Part shown: positions 43,164 through 51,160 of the stretch, one piece after another
Layout of the letters: every line of letters starts with the position of its first letter
Numbering within the stretch: the first letter of the stretch is position 1
DNA from: a virus
Direction: 5' to 3' (one strand)
Virus record (IMG/VR): IMGVR_UViG_3300035670_000268
Span: 1 to 54,638 of that record
DNA: 54,638 nucleotides
Notes under the pieces: generated by a model
The model's input: the letters and a program-made list of their open reading frames with translations, nothing else
What the model was told of the DNA's origin: nothing
Databases searched by the model: none
Position numbers and translations under genes: made by a program

Positions 43164-43646
43164 TTAAACAGAAAACCCAAAGACCATACGGATCTGTCCG
43201 TATTCTTCGGTGAGCCGTTTTACTTCATCGACCAATGATACAATCGGGGTTTTCAGAACCCCCAAGTTATTCAGAGCATCGATGTTCCGATGGTACCACT
43301 GAATCAGCAGTTCACCATAGAGCCAACTGTGGGTGTGGTCACCAATGAACAACAGACCACTTTGAGTTCTTGTCTTACCCATAAACACAGTTTCAATAGG
43401 GTTAGTTAACTGTATATGGTCGCCGTTTACAAGTTGTAGGTCGTCGGGTAGTCCATTTATCCTCACCACAGAAGTGTCCACGCCGTGACTTTGCAGATAG
43501 GTTAAGTGGACGGTTGGCGCGCCTACCAAGGCCGCAAACAAAACGTAGTTGCGGCCAAAGGTCCAGTTGTGTGATACATCCACCCACCGCGTTTGTTCGC
43601 CGACCTGTATTTTCTTCTGAAACGTACCGTGTATATCAGTACCCAT
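43164..43646 (-). CDS. MGTDIH-type hypothetical protein
   Basis: 160 aa beginning MGTDIHGTFQKKIQVGEQTRWV. An M-G-x-D-I-H opening followed by a strand is a recurring start of uncharacterised phage and bacterial proteins as I recall them; the Asp and His suggest a metal or active site right at the N-terminus. WFxxRNYVLFAALVG-like segment (NWTFGRNYVLFAALVG) follows. Function unknown. Confidence 0.6.
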   Translation of the reverse strand: MGTDIHGTFQKKIQVGEQTRWVDVSHNWTFGRNYVLFAALVGAPTVHLTYLQSHGVDTSVVRINGLPDDLQLVNGDHIQLTNPIETVFMGKTRTQSGLLFIGDHTHSWLYGELLIQWYHRNIDALNNLGVLKTPIVSLVDEVKRLTEEYGQIRMVFGFSV

Positions 43647-43654
43647 TTAAAACC

Positions 43655-44161
43655 TCACTTATGGACGTACACGTCGTAATAGTCAAACTGAATCGCTGCT
43701 CTGTGGTACGGGTAGTCCGTATCAAAGTCGCGGTTTGTCATCAACCCATAAAACACACGAATGTATTCCCATCCTAAACTATCTGAGGGCATGAAGGTTT
43801 CCTGCAACCATTTAAAGTCACCAGAAGTCACATTCGATAAATCGTTCGGGTTACACCCACGAATTTCTTCGATGCAGTCTGTACCTGCTGGGTTGTACGC
43901 ATCGAAGTACAAATACATACCAGAGACGTTCAGGAAGAAGTACGCATGCTCGCCGTTGTCGCAGAAAGTTGGAGTTAACCCGTGAAGTGTTTTCAACACC
44001 GCCCCGACAGCAAATGCGGTCACACCACAATCGCCAGAGTTCATCTTTTCTAACAACACCGCTTCGTGTGGGTGGTTAGAATTAAACGGAATGTTCTTCC
44101 GGTGGACTAACCCGTAATACTCACACCACCTTTCGAAAATGTGTGCGACTAAATGTCTCAT
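43655..44161 (-). CDS. Candidate papain/transglutaminase-like cysteine hydrolase
   Basis: 168 aa from ATG 44161, which overlaps the upstream stop (ATGA); the frame opens at 44176. GDCGVTAFAV (Cys45) begins a helix, EHAYFFL (His72) lies on a strand, and YLYFDAYNP (Asp87) follows on the next strand. This Cys-His-Asp order and spacing is that of papain-fold and transglutaminase-like enzymes. Substrate unknown. The call rests on motif pattern only. Confidence 0.5.
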   Translation of the reverse strand: MRHLVAHIFERWCEYYGLVHRKNIPFNSNHPHEAVLLEKMNSGDCGVTAFAVGAVLKTLHGLTPTFCDNGEHAYFFLNVSGMYLYFDAYNPAGTDCIEEIRGCNPNDLSNVTSGDFKWLQETFMPSDSLGWEYIRVFYGLMTNRDFDTDYPYHRAAIQFDYYDVYVHK

Positions 44162-44754
44162 TGTCCAGACTCCCATTTCACGGCTAATGAGTAATGTAAC
44201 TCATGTAGCCCTTGTTTTAATAACAGTTGGTCGACGATAGGTTCAGAACCTATTTCAATTCTCTCCAAACGACTGAGTAACGCTTCCCAAATCATCCACT
44301 CTGGAAACCAACCTAACACACCCGCGGTAATACTCTCATTCAGCGCACCTAAGTCTCGTGTGTAACGAACTTCAGACGTCGCTGACTTGAGTATCAACAC
44401 AACCTGTAACTCAGAATCCCAATAATAAGGCTTTAAGTTACTTAGCTTGGTGTAGTACTCTTCGTTATTCCAAATGAGGCGATGCCCAGTCCGCTCTGTT
44501 TTAATCGGCTGTACCGCGTAGTCGATATCATCCAGCAGATTCTCAATCGCTGTCAACGTCTCACCGTCACTGTGGGTGATATCTTTTACTACACTACGTA
44601 GTTTCAGTAACTCATTGCGACCAGCCACCGTTTTTGTGAACTGGAGCGAATCGAGTTCTTGACCAAAACCTACGTATGCTCGTACCGAATTGGGTATTTC
44701 CGGTAAACTGACGTCAACTTTCCAACGTCTGGTGATTAAAGTGTTTTGTGACAT
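44158..44754 (-). CDS. Hypothetical protein, 198 aa
   Basis: Soluble, mixed structure with a helical C-terminal half (LLSRLERIEIGSEPIVDQLL). Overlaps the next gene by ATGA. SD AAAGGAGGG is very strong. It comes after the terminator at 44772-44800. Family not recognised. Confidence 0.65.
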   Translation of the reverse strand: MSQNTLITRRWKVDVSLPEIPNSVRAYVGFGQELDSLQFTKTVAGRNELLKLRSVVKDITHSDGETLTAIENLLDDIDYAVQPIKTERTGHRLIWNNEEYYTKLSNLKPYYWDSELQVVLILKSATSEVRYTRDLGALNESITAGVLGWFPEWMIWEALLSRLERIEIGSEPIVDQLLLKQGLHELHYSLAVKWESGQ

Positions 44755-44771
44755 ACTCCCTCCTTTGGGGC

Positions 44772-44800
44772 AAAAAGAAAAGGGACCGAAGTCCCTTTTC
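44772..44800 (-). terminator. Intrinsic terminator with CGAA loop
   Basis: GAAAAGGGAC pairs with GTCCCTTTTC around CGAA; the A run 44772-44776 gives the leftward U run. Ends the 44805-46016 gene. Confidence 0.88.
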
Positions 44801-44804
44801 CGTA

Positions 44805-46016
44805 TTACGCTTCTAACGCGTAGGTTTCATCACCGGCGGACTCCATAGGTTCGGAAGTCTCCACTGGCTCTGCTGTACCGCACGCCACTTTCAGTGAGTC
44901 AACCAACGCCGCGTCTAAATCGGTAGGACCGGAGTCTGTACCCACTTCAGGTTCTGGTTGGGTTTCAACCTCAGGCTTACGGCGTTTCTCACGTTTAGGT
45001 TTGGCGATAGGCTCAGCGCTGACTGGAACTACAGTGGTTTCTGGTGCTGTACTCACTGGGTCTTTGTTAAGCTCCGGGATAGCTGCTTTTAATGCATCAG
45101 CCATCACAGAGTTCACTGGAGCTTTCGGTGGGGTAGGTTTACGCGCAGGTTTCAGTTCTTCCTGTTTTACTTCCACTGGAGCTTTCTGTTTCTGTTTAGG
45201 AGGACGAGGAGATTTTAGCCCGGCACGCGCACGTGCCCATGGGTCATTCGGGTCCAGAGTGACTTCCACCGGAGTCTCCTCTTTTACCGTAGAAGCGACG
45301 ACAGCTTCTTCTGACACACGACCAGCAAACCGCACCGGTTCAGCAAACTCCACGACGAACTCAATTTCTAACCCCAATACGTTAATGCGTCGGGTGTTTT
45401 TCATCCGACCGTCTTGCCAGTGACGGAAGACTTCTAACGCTTGGATGGTCAGATACACACACAGCAACTCTAAACCGTGCTCACCCAACTCACGCTCACC
45501 TGCAATGTAAATCGCTGCACTACGCACTAACGCATTACTGACCGCATCACCTGTACCGTGTAACACCACCGCACGCTTGTTACGCTGTCCTGAAAACACA
45601 CGCGTTGTAAACGTATACGGAATCGACGTTTCCGTGACTTCGACCCTCGCTTGTGCGTTGAAACTCACACCCCACACACCGCGGGTGTCTTCCCAACGTA
45701 GACCGAACTCTGTCGCTTTTAGTTTGTGTTCGGAGGCTAAGGCTTCCGTGGAAGTCATCAAAGACATCTGTCTGATCAAACGGTCGCATTCACTTTTAAC
45801 CTCAGGGTCTCCTTGGAACAACTCCATGAATGCTTTCAGGTTCATCACACCGTCCCACCACGTGATAGGGTAGTGCTCTTTCATCAATGTGGTAACGTTC
45901 CCTAACTGAGGAACTACACAATGACCAATCACACCACCGTTGAACGTGGTGTTGATTCTGAATCCGTCGAACTGTGCGATGTCTTTGGTGGCTTTCTTTG
46001 TATTGGTATTTTCCAT
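44805..46016 (-). CDS. Hypothetical protein with long disordered tail, 403 aa
   Basis: Residues 1-240 form a globular, mixed domain. Residues about 245-403 are Pro/Lys/Glu-rich and disordered (SPRPPKQKQKAPVEVKQEEL, later AKPKREKRRKPEVETQPEP) and end acidic. A folded domain plus charged tail suits a DNA-associated or partner-recruiting abundant phage protein. It has its own terminator, so it is a monocistronic unit and possibly highly expressed. Family not recognised. Confidence 0.65.
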   Translation of the reverse strand: MENTNTKKATKDIAQFDGFRINTTFNGGVIGHCVVPQLGNVTTLMKEHYPITWWDGVMNLKAFMELFQGDPEVKSECDRLIRQMSLMTSTEALASEHKLKATEFGLRWEDTRGVWGVSFNAQARVEVTETSIPYTFTTRVFSGQRNKRAVVLHGTGDAVSNALVRSAAIYIAGERELGEHGLELLCVYLTIQALEVFRHWQDGRMKNTRRINVLGLEIEFVVEFAEPVRFAGRVSEEAVVASTVKEETPVEVTLDPNDPWARARAGLKSPRPPKQKQKAPVEVKQEELKPARKPTPPKAPVNSVMADALKAAIPELNKDPVSTAPETTVVPVSAEPIAKPKREKRRKPEVETQPEPEVGTDSGPTDLDAALVDSLKVACGTAEPVETSEPMESAGDETYALEA

Positions 46017-46059
46017 GAGTGGGCTCTCTTTTGTTTAGAGTTTTTTAATAAACACCTTT

Positions 46060-46090
46060 AAGGGAGTGGGGTACCGAATCCTACTCCCTT
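46060..46090 (-). terminator. Hairpin upstream of the 403-aa gene
   Basis: AAGGGAGT pairs with ACTCCCTT, extended by GGG/CC with small mismatches; a T-rich stretch (TTTATT) follows leftward. It probably ends the 46130-47026 membrane-protein unit. Confidence 0.65.
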
Positions 46091-46116
46091 GTCGTCAGGT
46101 GCTGTCGTTGTGTGCA

Positions 46117-46134
46117 GGTAGGTGTACACCTACC
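46117..46134. other. 18-bp perfect palindrome
   Basis: GGTAGGTGTACACCTACC is self-complementary with no spacer, which suits a dimeric protein's operator better than a terminator loop. It overlaps the stop codon of the 116-aa membrane gene. Confidence 0.6.
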
Positions 46135-46480
46135 AGCGGATTTCTTGTTGCGCACGTCTGCGCTCACGAGCGTAAAACGTCACTCCACGTACCAACACGC
46201 AGAGTAATAAAACTAATGCTTGGAAACTCGAGTAAGGCAAAGCGACGATTACTGAAAATATCGCAACCCCTATCCCATTGGCTAACAAAGTTAAAATGAA
46301 CACCCTTGCAACCAAGTGGTTGGTTGCTCCCGGTTTATCAGGCAGTGCGATGTAGGCTATCCCTAAAACCACGAGTGGTGTTATCACACAAAACCACTCA
46401 ATGGGATTAAACCCTGAGTATTCGAGGTAGTACGACACCCACGCAGCAACCCACGTGAAGGCAGTTAGAAATAAACTCAT
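46130..46480 (-). CDS. Small polytopic membrane protein
   Basis: 116 aa with three or four hydrophobic segments (about 4-20, 27-46, 58-78 and 83-100) and a basic tail RERRRAQQEIRW. ATGA overlap with the upstream gene. The size and topology would fit a holin, and this phage has no other obvious holin in the window. Equally it could be an unrelated membrane protein. Confidence 0.6.
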   Translation of the reverse strand: MSLFLTAFTWVAAWVSYYLEYSGFNPIEWFCVITPLVVLGIAYIALPDKPGATNHLVARVFILTLLANGIGVAIFSVIVALPYSSFQALVLLLCVLVRGVTFYARERRRAQQEIRW

Positions 46481-46638
46481 TTGTGTTTCTCCCTGAGTTG
46501 TTTTAAGAGCGCTAAATCGCGTTGCAGCGCAGCTAACTCTTTCTTTTTGAGAGTGGAATCCATTTGACTGGACTCCACCACGAATTTTCGATACGCGAGG
46601 TCTTGGGAGATCCTCGCTGCTAAACTAGCGCTGTTCAT
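46477..46638 (-). CDS. Small coiled-coil protein, 53 aa
   Basis: ATG 46638 with AAAAGG upstream is used; the frame opens at 46749 but that part overlaps the neighbour. Composition is helical (SSQMDSTLKKKELAALQRDL), a probable coiled coil. It lies between two membrane-protein genes with short overlaps on both sides. Function unknown. Confidence 0.5.
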   Translation of the reverse strand: MNSASLAARISQDLAYRKFVVESSQMDSTLKKKELAALQRDLALLKQLREKHK

Positions 46639-46984
46639 TCTCAAACCTTTTGGGTATGAAACTAACCGCGTGAGTAACATAGGTAAGAACTTCTGACACA
46701 ACAATAAACCCCACGATGTTTGTGAACCACGCCCAGGGAGTTTCTGCATATAAGAGAAATACAGAAGCGCACACAGCCGTATGCGAGCACGCCAACATCA
46801 CCACCGTATCCTTCGACGTGATATAACGACCTAAACACCATCCTATCACCGTGTGGTGTCCTGCAAGCACCAATGCAACTAACGCCCAGCCTTGGAGTTC
46901 TGGGAACACCCATTGCGCCATAGCAAATATCGCACTAAATACCACCACCATCCTGACGTGATCAAAATTTTTGTAATTTAACAT
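46625..46984 (-). CDS. Small polytopic membrane protein
   Basis: 119 aa from ATG 46984 with a strong AGGAGGA SD (the frame opens at 47026). About four hydrophobic segments (11-29, 31-50, 57-76, 83-103) and a charged end RFENEQR. It is the first gene of a three-gene membrane unit and lies 50 bases downstream of promoter copy 3. Holin or membrane-modifying roles are possible. Confidence 0.6.
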   Translation of the reverse strand: MLNYKNFDHVRMVVVFSAIFAMAQWVFPELQGWALVALVLAGHHTVIGWCLGRYITSKDTVVMLACSHTAVCASVFLLYAETPWAWFTNIVGFIVVSEVLTYVTHAVSFIPKRFENEQR

Positions 46985-47029
46985 CTTTAAATCCTCCTGA
47001 TTGACGCGATGTCTATCGCGCTTCACCGT

Positions 47030-47055
47030 GATATTAAATACCTATAAAAAATTCG
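47030..47055 (-). promoter_or_regulatory. Leftward promoter element, copy 3
   Basis: Leftward strand CGAATTTTTTATAGG then TATTTAATATC, differing from copy 4 (51465-51490) at one base of 26. It directly follows the terminator at 47067-47086. Confidence 0.7.
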
Positions 47056-47066
47056 AAACGGCATAA

Positions 47067-47086
47067 AGGGAGCTACGTAGCTCCCT
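47067..47086 (-). terminator. Palindromic terminator hairpin
   Basis: AGGGAGCTACGTAGCTCCCT is a 20-base palindrome, forming a stem-loop flanked by GCATAA and followed leftward by TTTATGCCGTTT. Ends the 47099-47713 gene and adjoins promoter copy 3. Confidence 0.75.
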
Positions 47087-47098
47087 GTGCTATGTTTT

Positions 47099-47713
47099 CT
47101 AACCATCCGACGGAGGTGGAGGTGGGCGTAGATTGTACTCGTCGTCAGTGGTAGGTTTGGCTCTTCCTTTGGAGTGTCGTAAGTCGGCTAGTTTGCTCAC
47201 GAGTGAACCCGCAGGTGTGGACTCGACCACCGCTTGCATCAACGCTTTAGTTTCGTCGTTGATAATCCCAAAGTACTTCCACATCACAAACCCTGGAACG
47301 ATATACGGTAATACCATTTGTTCCCAATCCGGTAAGGTCTTTGTGTGATAACTCACCCAGAGAATCATCCCGGTGTACGCGAGTGTCAGCACGGTGACTA
47401 AGAAACACATCCCTATCGCGACTAACGGTTTTAAGATCTTTCCCGATCTAGACCGTTCGAGTTGTGTTCTTGCTTCTTTACGCTGACGTTCTGATTCCAA
47501 ACCGTCGTTAAGTTCCCACGCAAGTATCTTTTTCTGGTGGTAACTTTCGAGCGTTTCGATTAAGTCTCTGGCTTGGTTTCCAGTGAGCTCTTTATACGAA
47601 TGTTTGAGTGTGGTGTGTTTGTTAATCTCTTCGACTAACATCGCTCCTTCTGGGAGCGCGGAGCGAAGGTATTCGTCTCCCAACAGTGTTAAATAACGGT
47701 CTACCTTCATCAT
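47099..47713 (-). CDS. Membrane protein with two TM segments
   Basis: 204 aa from the ATG pair at 47708-47713 with AGGAG upstream; the longer frame starts with TTG. A soluble helical N-terminal 100 residues precedes TM1 (about 100-122, LVAIGMCFLVTVLTLAYTGM) and TM2 (about 135-152), then a Pro-rich tail ending RPPPPPSDG. Terminator at 47752-47771 precedes it, so it has its own transcript. Function unknown. Confidence 0.62.
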   Translation of the reverse strand: MMKVDRYLTLLGDEYLRSALPEGAMLVEEINKHTTLKHSYKELTGNQARDLIETLESYHQKKILAWELNDGLESERQRKEARTQLERSRSGKILKPLVAIGMCFLVTVLTLAYTGMILWVSYHTKTLPDWEQMVLPYIVPGFVMWKYFGIINDETKALMQAVVESTPAGSLVSKLADLRHSKGRAKPTTDDEYNLRPPPPPSDG

Positions 47714-47743
47714 AGCTCTCCTGATCCTAAACACAGGATTGGA

Positions 47744-47771
47744 CAAAAAAGAAAGGACCCGAAGGTCCTTT
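47744..47771 (-). terminator. Intrinsic terminator with CGAA loop
   Basis: AAAGGACC pairs with GGTCCTTT around CGAA, with a 6-7 A run at 47744-47750 giving the U run leftward. Ends the AAA+ ATPase unit. Confidence 0.88.
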
Positions 47772-47779
47772 GCTTTTGT

Positions 47780-48214
47780 TTACCGACCATTAACGCCACG
47801 CTGCGGCCACACAAGCGTTCCGAAAGAGACCGGATCGATGCTCTGTGGAGCCCTAAATTCTATCGGCGGTTTACCCTGAGCTGGAACTTTAATCCGAGCA
47901 GCGGTAGCTGACACATACACCGACGAGTGAGTGTCTGTAAAGTCATCCATGTCCAGAATATCCGCCGCGGTGGTACAACGAGTCGTGTCAAGTTTTGCAC
48001 TATTACCCATCAATACTTTTGCTGTGAGTGGGTGGTCCGTAGCGATTTGTAGTAGACCGCTTTTGGTAATACCTGACACCAGACGGTCACCTTTCTCGGT
48101 AGCGAATGACCCACCGCCGATATCACACTCCTTCACACCACTCTTGTCTTCCCGTGTTGAGCTGATTTGCACCGCCCAACGTTTGAGAAGCCGGTTGAAG
48201 TCCACTTCACTCAT
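47780..48214 (-). CDS. Hypothetical protein downstream of the AAA+ ATPase
   Basis: 144 aa from ATG 48214 (GGAG upstream, overlapping the ATPase stop by 8 bases); the frame opens at 48292. Basic start (DFNRLLKRWAVQISST), Gly/Ser-rich GGGSFATEKGD and beta-rich end. Tight coupling suggests it is a partner of the ATPase. Family not recognised. Confidence 0.6.
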   Translation of the reverse strand: MSEVDFNRLLKRWAVQISSTREDKSGVKECDIGGGSFATEKGDRLVSGITKSGLLQIATDHPLTAKVLMGNSAKLDTTRCTTAADILDMDDFTDTHSSVYVSATAARIKVPAQGKPPIEFRAPQSIDPVSFGTLVWPQRGVNGR

Positions 48215-49334
48215 CCGCCGACTCCGTTTCCTTCTCTGGGTAAAGTACCTGGACTTCAACCGGTGGTCTGTAGTCACTGAGCACACCCACACCTAACGTC
48301 TTGACGTGAATGTAGTACTTCACCTTCGACGGAAGATTCGCAGCGTTAGACGTACGGATCGTGCTGTACTCACCGCCACGCCCTACTTCAGGTAACCCGT
48401 ACTCAACGTCCAGCTCCCGAATGCGACTGCCTGTTTCCGTAACAAAGTACAGGATCGCATTTTTGGCGTCACGACGATCCATCGCATAACCCCAACCTTT
48501 CGGTAAAGGATTTTCTGGATCAAACGCAATGCCCCATTCTACGTTCACCCACACTGGACGAGGCACGTTCATGACGTTCAGCAGATAGCCTAAGTCATAA
48601 CGACCACCGAACGATTGAATCTGGCGAATAAGATCAATCAGCATATTCGGACTTAACGCCTGTTGGTCTACGTAATCCAGCAAGAACTCGCCAGTTTCAG
48701 GATCTACGATCAAGTCATCGATGATTTCTTTTGCTTCTGAGCGTTTAAGCACGCTGTACTCAAAGCGGAACAAGAAACGTCCTGTGCGATTTAAAAACGC
48801 ATCAGGAAGTTTATCCACCTCGTTCTGTGTGATCAAGAACAACGCTTTTTGGATCTTCGCGTCACTGAAGAACGTCAGCAAGTCGTCCTGCTCGGCTTTC
48901 TCCGCGTAGCGTTTGTTGAACTCATCAAACAGAAACACGCACTCGCCGTTGACCAACTCATACAGGAAGGTCAGCATAGACGCAGGTACGGTGTGGTCAA
49001 TCACAAACACAGGGTGTCCGTTCTTCACCGCTTCATTACACAAGTCATACGCTAATACGGATTTCCCCGTACCTTTCATCCCCAGTAACAACACACCCAC
49101 CGACTCCACACGACGACTGAGTGTGTCTAAGATCAGCTCTTTACGGCGGTGGTGATCGCCGTAGATCTTAGTGGGCATTGGGTAGGGGTCAACGTGAATC
49201 AACGCTACAGTTTTGTCGGTGGTTTGCAAACGATACATCGCGGCTGGTAAGCGCTCTGTGGTAGGAGCTGGGTGGAAGTGTTCGACTAACACACCGTTGT
49301 TCATCTGTACTAAACGAATATTTTTATTAGACAT
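48207..49334 (-). CDS. AAA+ ATPase
   Basis: 375 aa from ATG 49334 (AAAAGG upstream; a GTG three codons earlier opens the frame). Walker A GMKGTGKS at about residues 84-91, Walker B CVFLFDEF at about 131-138, sensor-1-like LITQNE, and NRTGRFLFRFEY as the Arg-containing sensor region. A single AAA+ module is followed by a C-terminal domain of about 190 residues. Possible roles are a MoxR-like chaperone or remodelling of a DNA-protein complex. The overlapping downstream gene is a likely partner. Confidence 0.8.
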   Translation of the reverse strand: MSNKNIRLVQMNNGVLVEHFHPAPTTERLPAAMYRLQTTDKTVALIHVDPYPMPTKIYGDHHRRKELILDTLSRRVESVGVLLLGMKGTGKSVLAYDLCNEAVKNGHPVFVIDHTVPASMLTFLYELVNGECVFLFDEFNKRYAEKAEQDDLLTFFSDAKIQKALFLITQNEVDKLPDAFLNRTGRFLFRFEYSVLKRSEAKEIIDDLIVDPETGEFLLDYVDQQALSPNMLIDLIRQIQSFGGRYDLGYLLNVMNVPRPVWVNVEWGIAFDPENPLPKGWGYAMDRRDAKNAILYFVTETGSRIRELDVEYGLPEVGRGGEYSTIRTSNAANLPSKVKYYIHVKTLGVGVLSDYRPPVEVQVLYPEKETESADE

Positions 49335-49368
49335 GACCTGCACCTTTTATTTGAGAATGGGAGCATAA

Positions 49369-49390
49369 AGGGAGAGTCTGTACTCTCCCT
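49369..49390 (-). terminator. Terminator before the ATPase gene
   Basis: AGGGAGAGT pairs with ACTCTCCCT around CTGT; leftward it is followed by TTTATGC. It ends the 49396-52550 unit or its last transcript. Confidence 0.75.
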
Positions 49391-49395
49391 CTGGA

Positions 49396-50307
49396 TTAAC
49401 GTGTTAACACGTCGATTAAGTTTTCGAATGTTTTATGTGGGACTTCAATCAAGCGATCCAGTAAAGGACCTCCGTTTTCCAACACTTCACGGTGGTTCTG
49501 ATCGGAGTACACCACTTTCGCAACCGCTAGGTCGATGAGACGTCTGGTGTCACGAGTACCCCAGTTGTCTGCGTGGTCGCTACTTTGGACTTCGGCATAC
49601 GGTCTGCAGGTTTCTGCAACCGTTTTATGTTGTCCTCTGATATCGTACCATGCGTCACCGATTTTAGAGTACACGTGACCTTCTACAGGGTCGTACCAAG
49701 CAGCGACCACGTCACCAAAGATCGACTTCAGGATTTTGTAGAAGTTCCAGCACTGCCCTTCTGTGTACAGTAACGTAAGATCTGGATGGGATTCGCGAAT
49801 AGACGTGATGATTCCCAGTATCCAACTTTCATTCGGTAGATACTGCTGGTTCTTACTGAAATCCACCGTAGTGACCATTGTCGCATAATTGGCCGATAAC
49901 GAAACCGCTTCTCCCAACACCCAATTCGTCGCTTCTTCCGTGGGTACTAAGGTGGTGGTTTCAGTATCGTAGTTCCAGACCGGTTCACTCGCCTGTTTTG
50001 TCGGCGTTACATTTTTCGCAGGAGACTTTAACAAGTCGTCAAGAGGGTGTTTGCCGTCGTAACAAAGCATGGCGAGAGTATCCAATTCATCGGTTAACGT
50101 CTTCCACGTTTGCTGTAACCAGAACCTCCCACCGACGTAGGTAGATACACGGTTGGGGACTAAACCCGACGTTAAGTACTCGTTGGCGCGAGCAACAACT
50201 TTCACCGACTCACAGTACTCCAAAGCTTGCTCCAGAAACCGTTTGAGTCTCGGATCTTCTACTGGTGTCACGGCCGACACTACGATGTATAAAGGTAATT
50301 TAGTCAT
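49396..50307 (-). CDS. Candidate papain-fold protein with C-H-D motif
   Basis: 303 aa. The last 120 residues read TEGQCWNFYKILKSIFGDVV (Cys186), then EGHVYSKIGDAWYDIRG (His211, Asp222). Cys at a helix start, then His and Asp on neighbouring strands, is the papain-fold arrangement, and a similar 'CWNFYKIL...YD...HV..I....YDI.G' block is familiar from uncharacterised bacterial and phage proteins. The N-terminal 180 residues are unassigned. Overlaps the upstream gene by 8 bases. Activity unproven. Confidence 0.55.
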   Translation of the reverse strand: MTKLPLYIVVSAVTPVEDPRLKRFLEQALEYCESVKVVARANEYLTSGLVPNRVSTYVGGRFWLQQTWKTLTDELDTLAMLCYDGKHPLDDLLKSPAKNVTPTKQASEPVWNYDTETTTLVPTEEATNWVLGEAVSLSANYATMVTTVDFSKNQQYLPNESWILGIITSIRESHPDLTLLYTEGQCWNFYKILKSIFGDVVAAWYDPVEGHVYSKIGDAWYDIRGQHKTVAETCRPYAEVQSSDHADNWGTRDTRRLIDLAVAKVVYSDQNHREVLENGGPLLDRLIEVPHKTFENLIDVLTR

Positions 50308-50755
50308 CGATTTCAGTTCCTGAGTTATTCGCTAAGTCATCCACCGTACCTACGTGACGTACGGTTTGATTCACCACCCCTTGCGTGGGCACTAAACCAA
50401 AGACGTGAGTGTAGAACACACCTTGCTCATCTGACATCTGCACCACACAGGACAGAAAGTCAGAACCCGCTACAGCGTGAGTAGATACGACGGTCCCCGT
50501 TTTGATGTGCTGTTTAGGCACGTCTAAAAACTTCTTCAACACTTCAGCTGCACGATCCGCCGAAACATCCGCACTTACAAAGAACACTTGCTCAGCAGCG
50601 CCTTGCGCAGAGTGCGCGATTAACGCTAACGCTCCTTGCTGTGCTTCTGAGTTAAACACCACAAACTTCCCACCGATTCGAAAGGTGGCAGCAATGGGTG
50701 TCGCTTCATCGATTTCACGACGTAACTGAGCGGTGTTGAATGATGTTGCTAACAT
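50300..50755 (-). CDS. Hypothetical protein, 151 aa
   Basis: Ala/Val-rich mixed alpha/beta with a hydrophobic core (VSADVSADRAAEVLKKFLDV) and an acidic end (NNSGTEIDD). SD AAAGGAG. Its last codons overlap the start of the C-H-D protein gene. Family not recognised. Confidence 0.62.
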   Translation of the reverse strand: MLATSFNTAQLRREIDEATPIAATFRIGGKFVVFNSEAQQGALALIAHSAQGAAEQVFFVSADVSADRAAEVLKKFLDVPKQHIKTGTVVSTHAVAGSDFLSCVVQMSDEQGVFYTHVFGLVPTQGVVNQTVRHVGTVDDLANNSGTEIDD

Positions 50756-50768
50756 AGGTCGAACTCCT

Positions 50769-51149
50769 TTAGCGCAAAGAAAGCAGAGCGCGAAGCTCTG
50801 CTATGTTTTTTAGTGTGTGTTTCAGATCAGCCATTTGTTGTTCGTACATCAGGCCAAGTTGGGTAGACGTGTAACGTCCGGTGGATACAAAGTGAAGCTG
50901 TGCGATTTGTTTCTCGATTTCCAGTAGTCGATCCAGTGCGGGAACCACACAAGGAAAATCGTCTTCACTCACCGCACAGAACAGACGCCAGTACATCACC
51001 GCCATCTGTAAGTAAATCCAGCTGTTAGGAAAGATCCATGGGAGGTCCGTTCCTACTTTCTGTGTATACTTTAGATTGTACCACATACTCTTGAAACTGA
51101 CTAGAAGGAACAATTTCACGAGGTGATACACAATCCCTAAACCGTACAT
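50769..51149 (-). CDS. Membrane-associated helical protein, 126 aa
   Basis: ATG 51149 with GGGAGG upstream (a GTG two codons earlier is an alternative). The N-terminal 25 residues are hydrophobic (YGLGIVYHLVKLFLLVSFKS), a probable TM helix. The rest is helical (LDRLLEIEKQIAQLHFVSTG). A hairpin (50782-50802, 8 bp, loop GCGAA) lies inside its last codons. Function unknown. Confidence 0.6.
   Translation of the reverse strand: MYGLGIVYHLVKLFLLVSFKSMWYNLKYTQKVGTDLPWIFPNSWIYLQMAVMYWRLFCAVSEDDFPCVVPALDRLLEIEKQIAQLHFVSTGRYTSTQLGLMYEQQMADLKHTLKNIAELRALLSLR
50782..50802 (-). terminator. Hairpin overlapping the 3' end of the 126-aa gene
   Basis: AGCAGAGC pairs with GCTCTGCT around GCGAA, with AAAGAAA following leftward (U-rich). 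It lies inside the coding end, so termination would happen just after the stop. Confidence 0.55.
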
Positions 51150-51160
51150 ACCCACCTCCC

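Noticed and set aside
44805-46016. Single-strand DNA-binding protein (long acidic/disordered tail)
   Set aside because: The tail ends acidic as in SSBs, but I cannot see an OB-fold pattern in the N-terminal domain, so I left it unassigned.
46477-46749. 90-aa version of the small coiled-coil protein
   Set aside because: The extra 37 residues overlap the neighbouring membrane-protein gene and have no SD; ATG 46638 has one.
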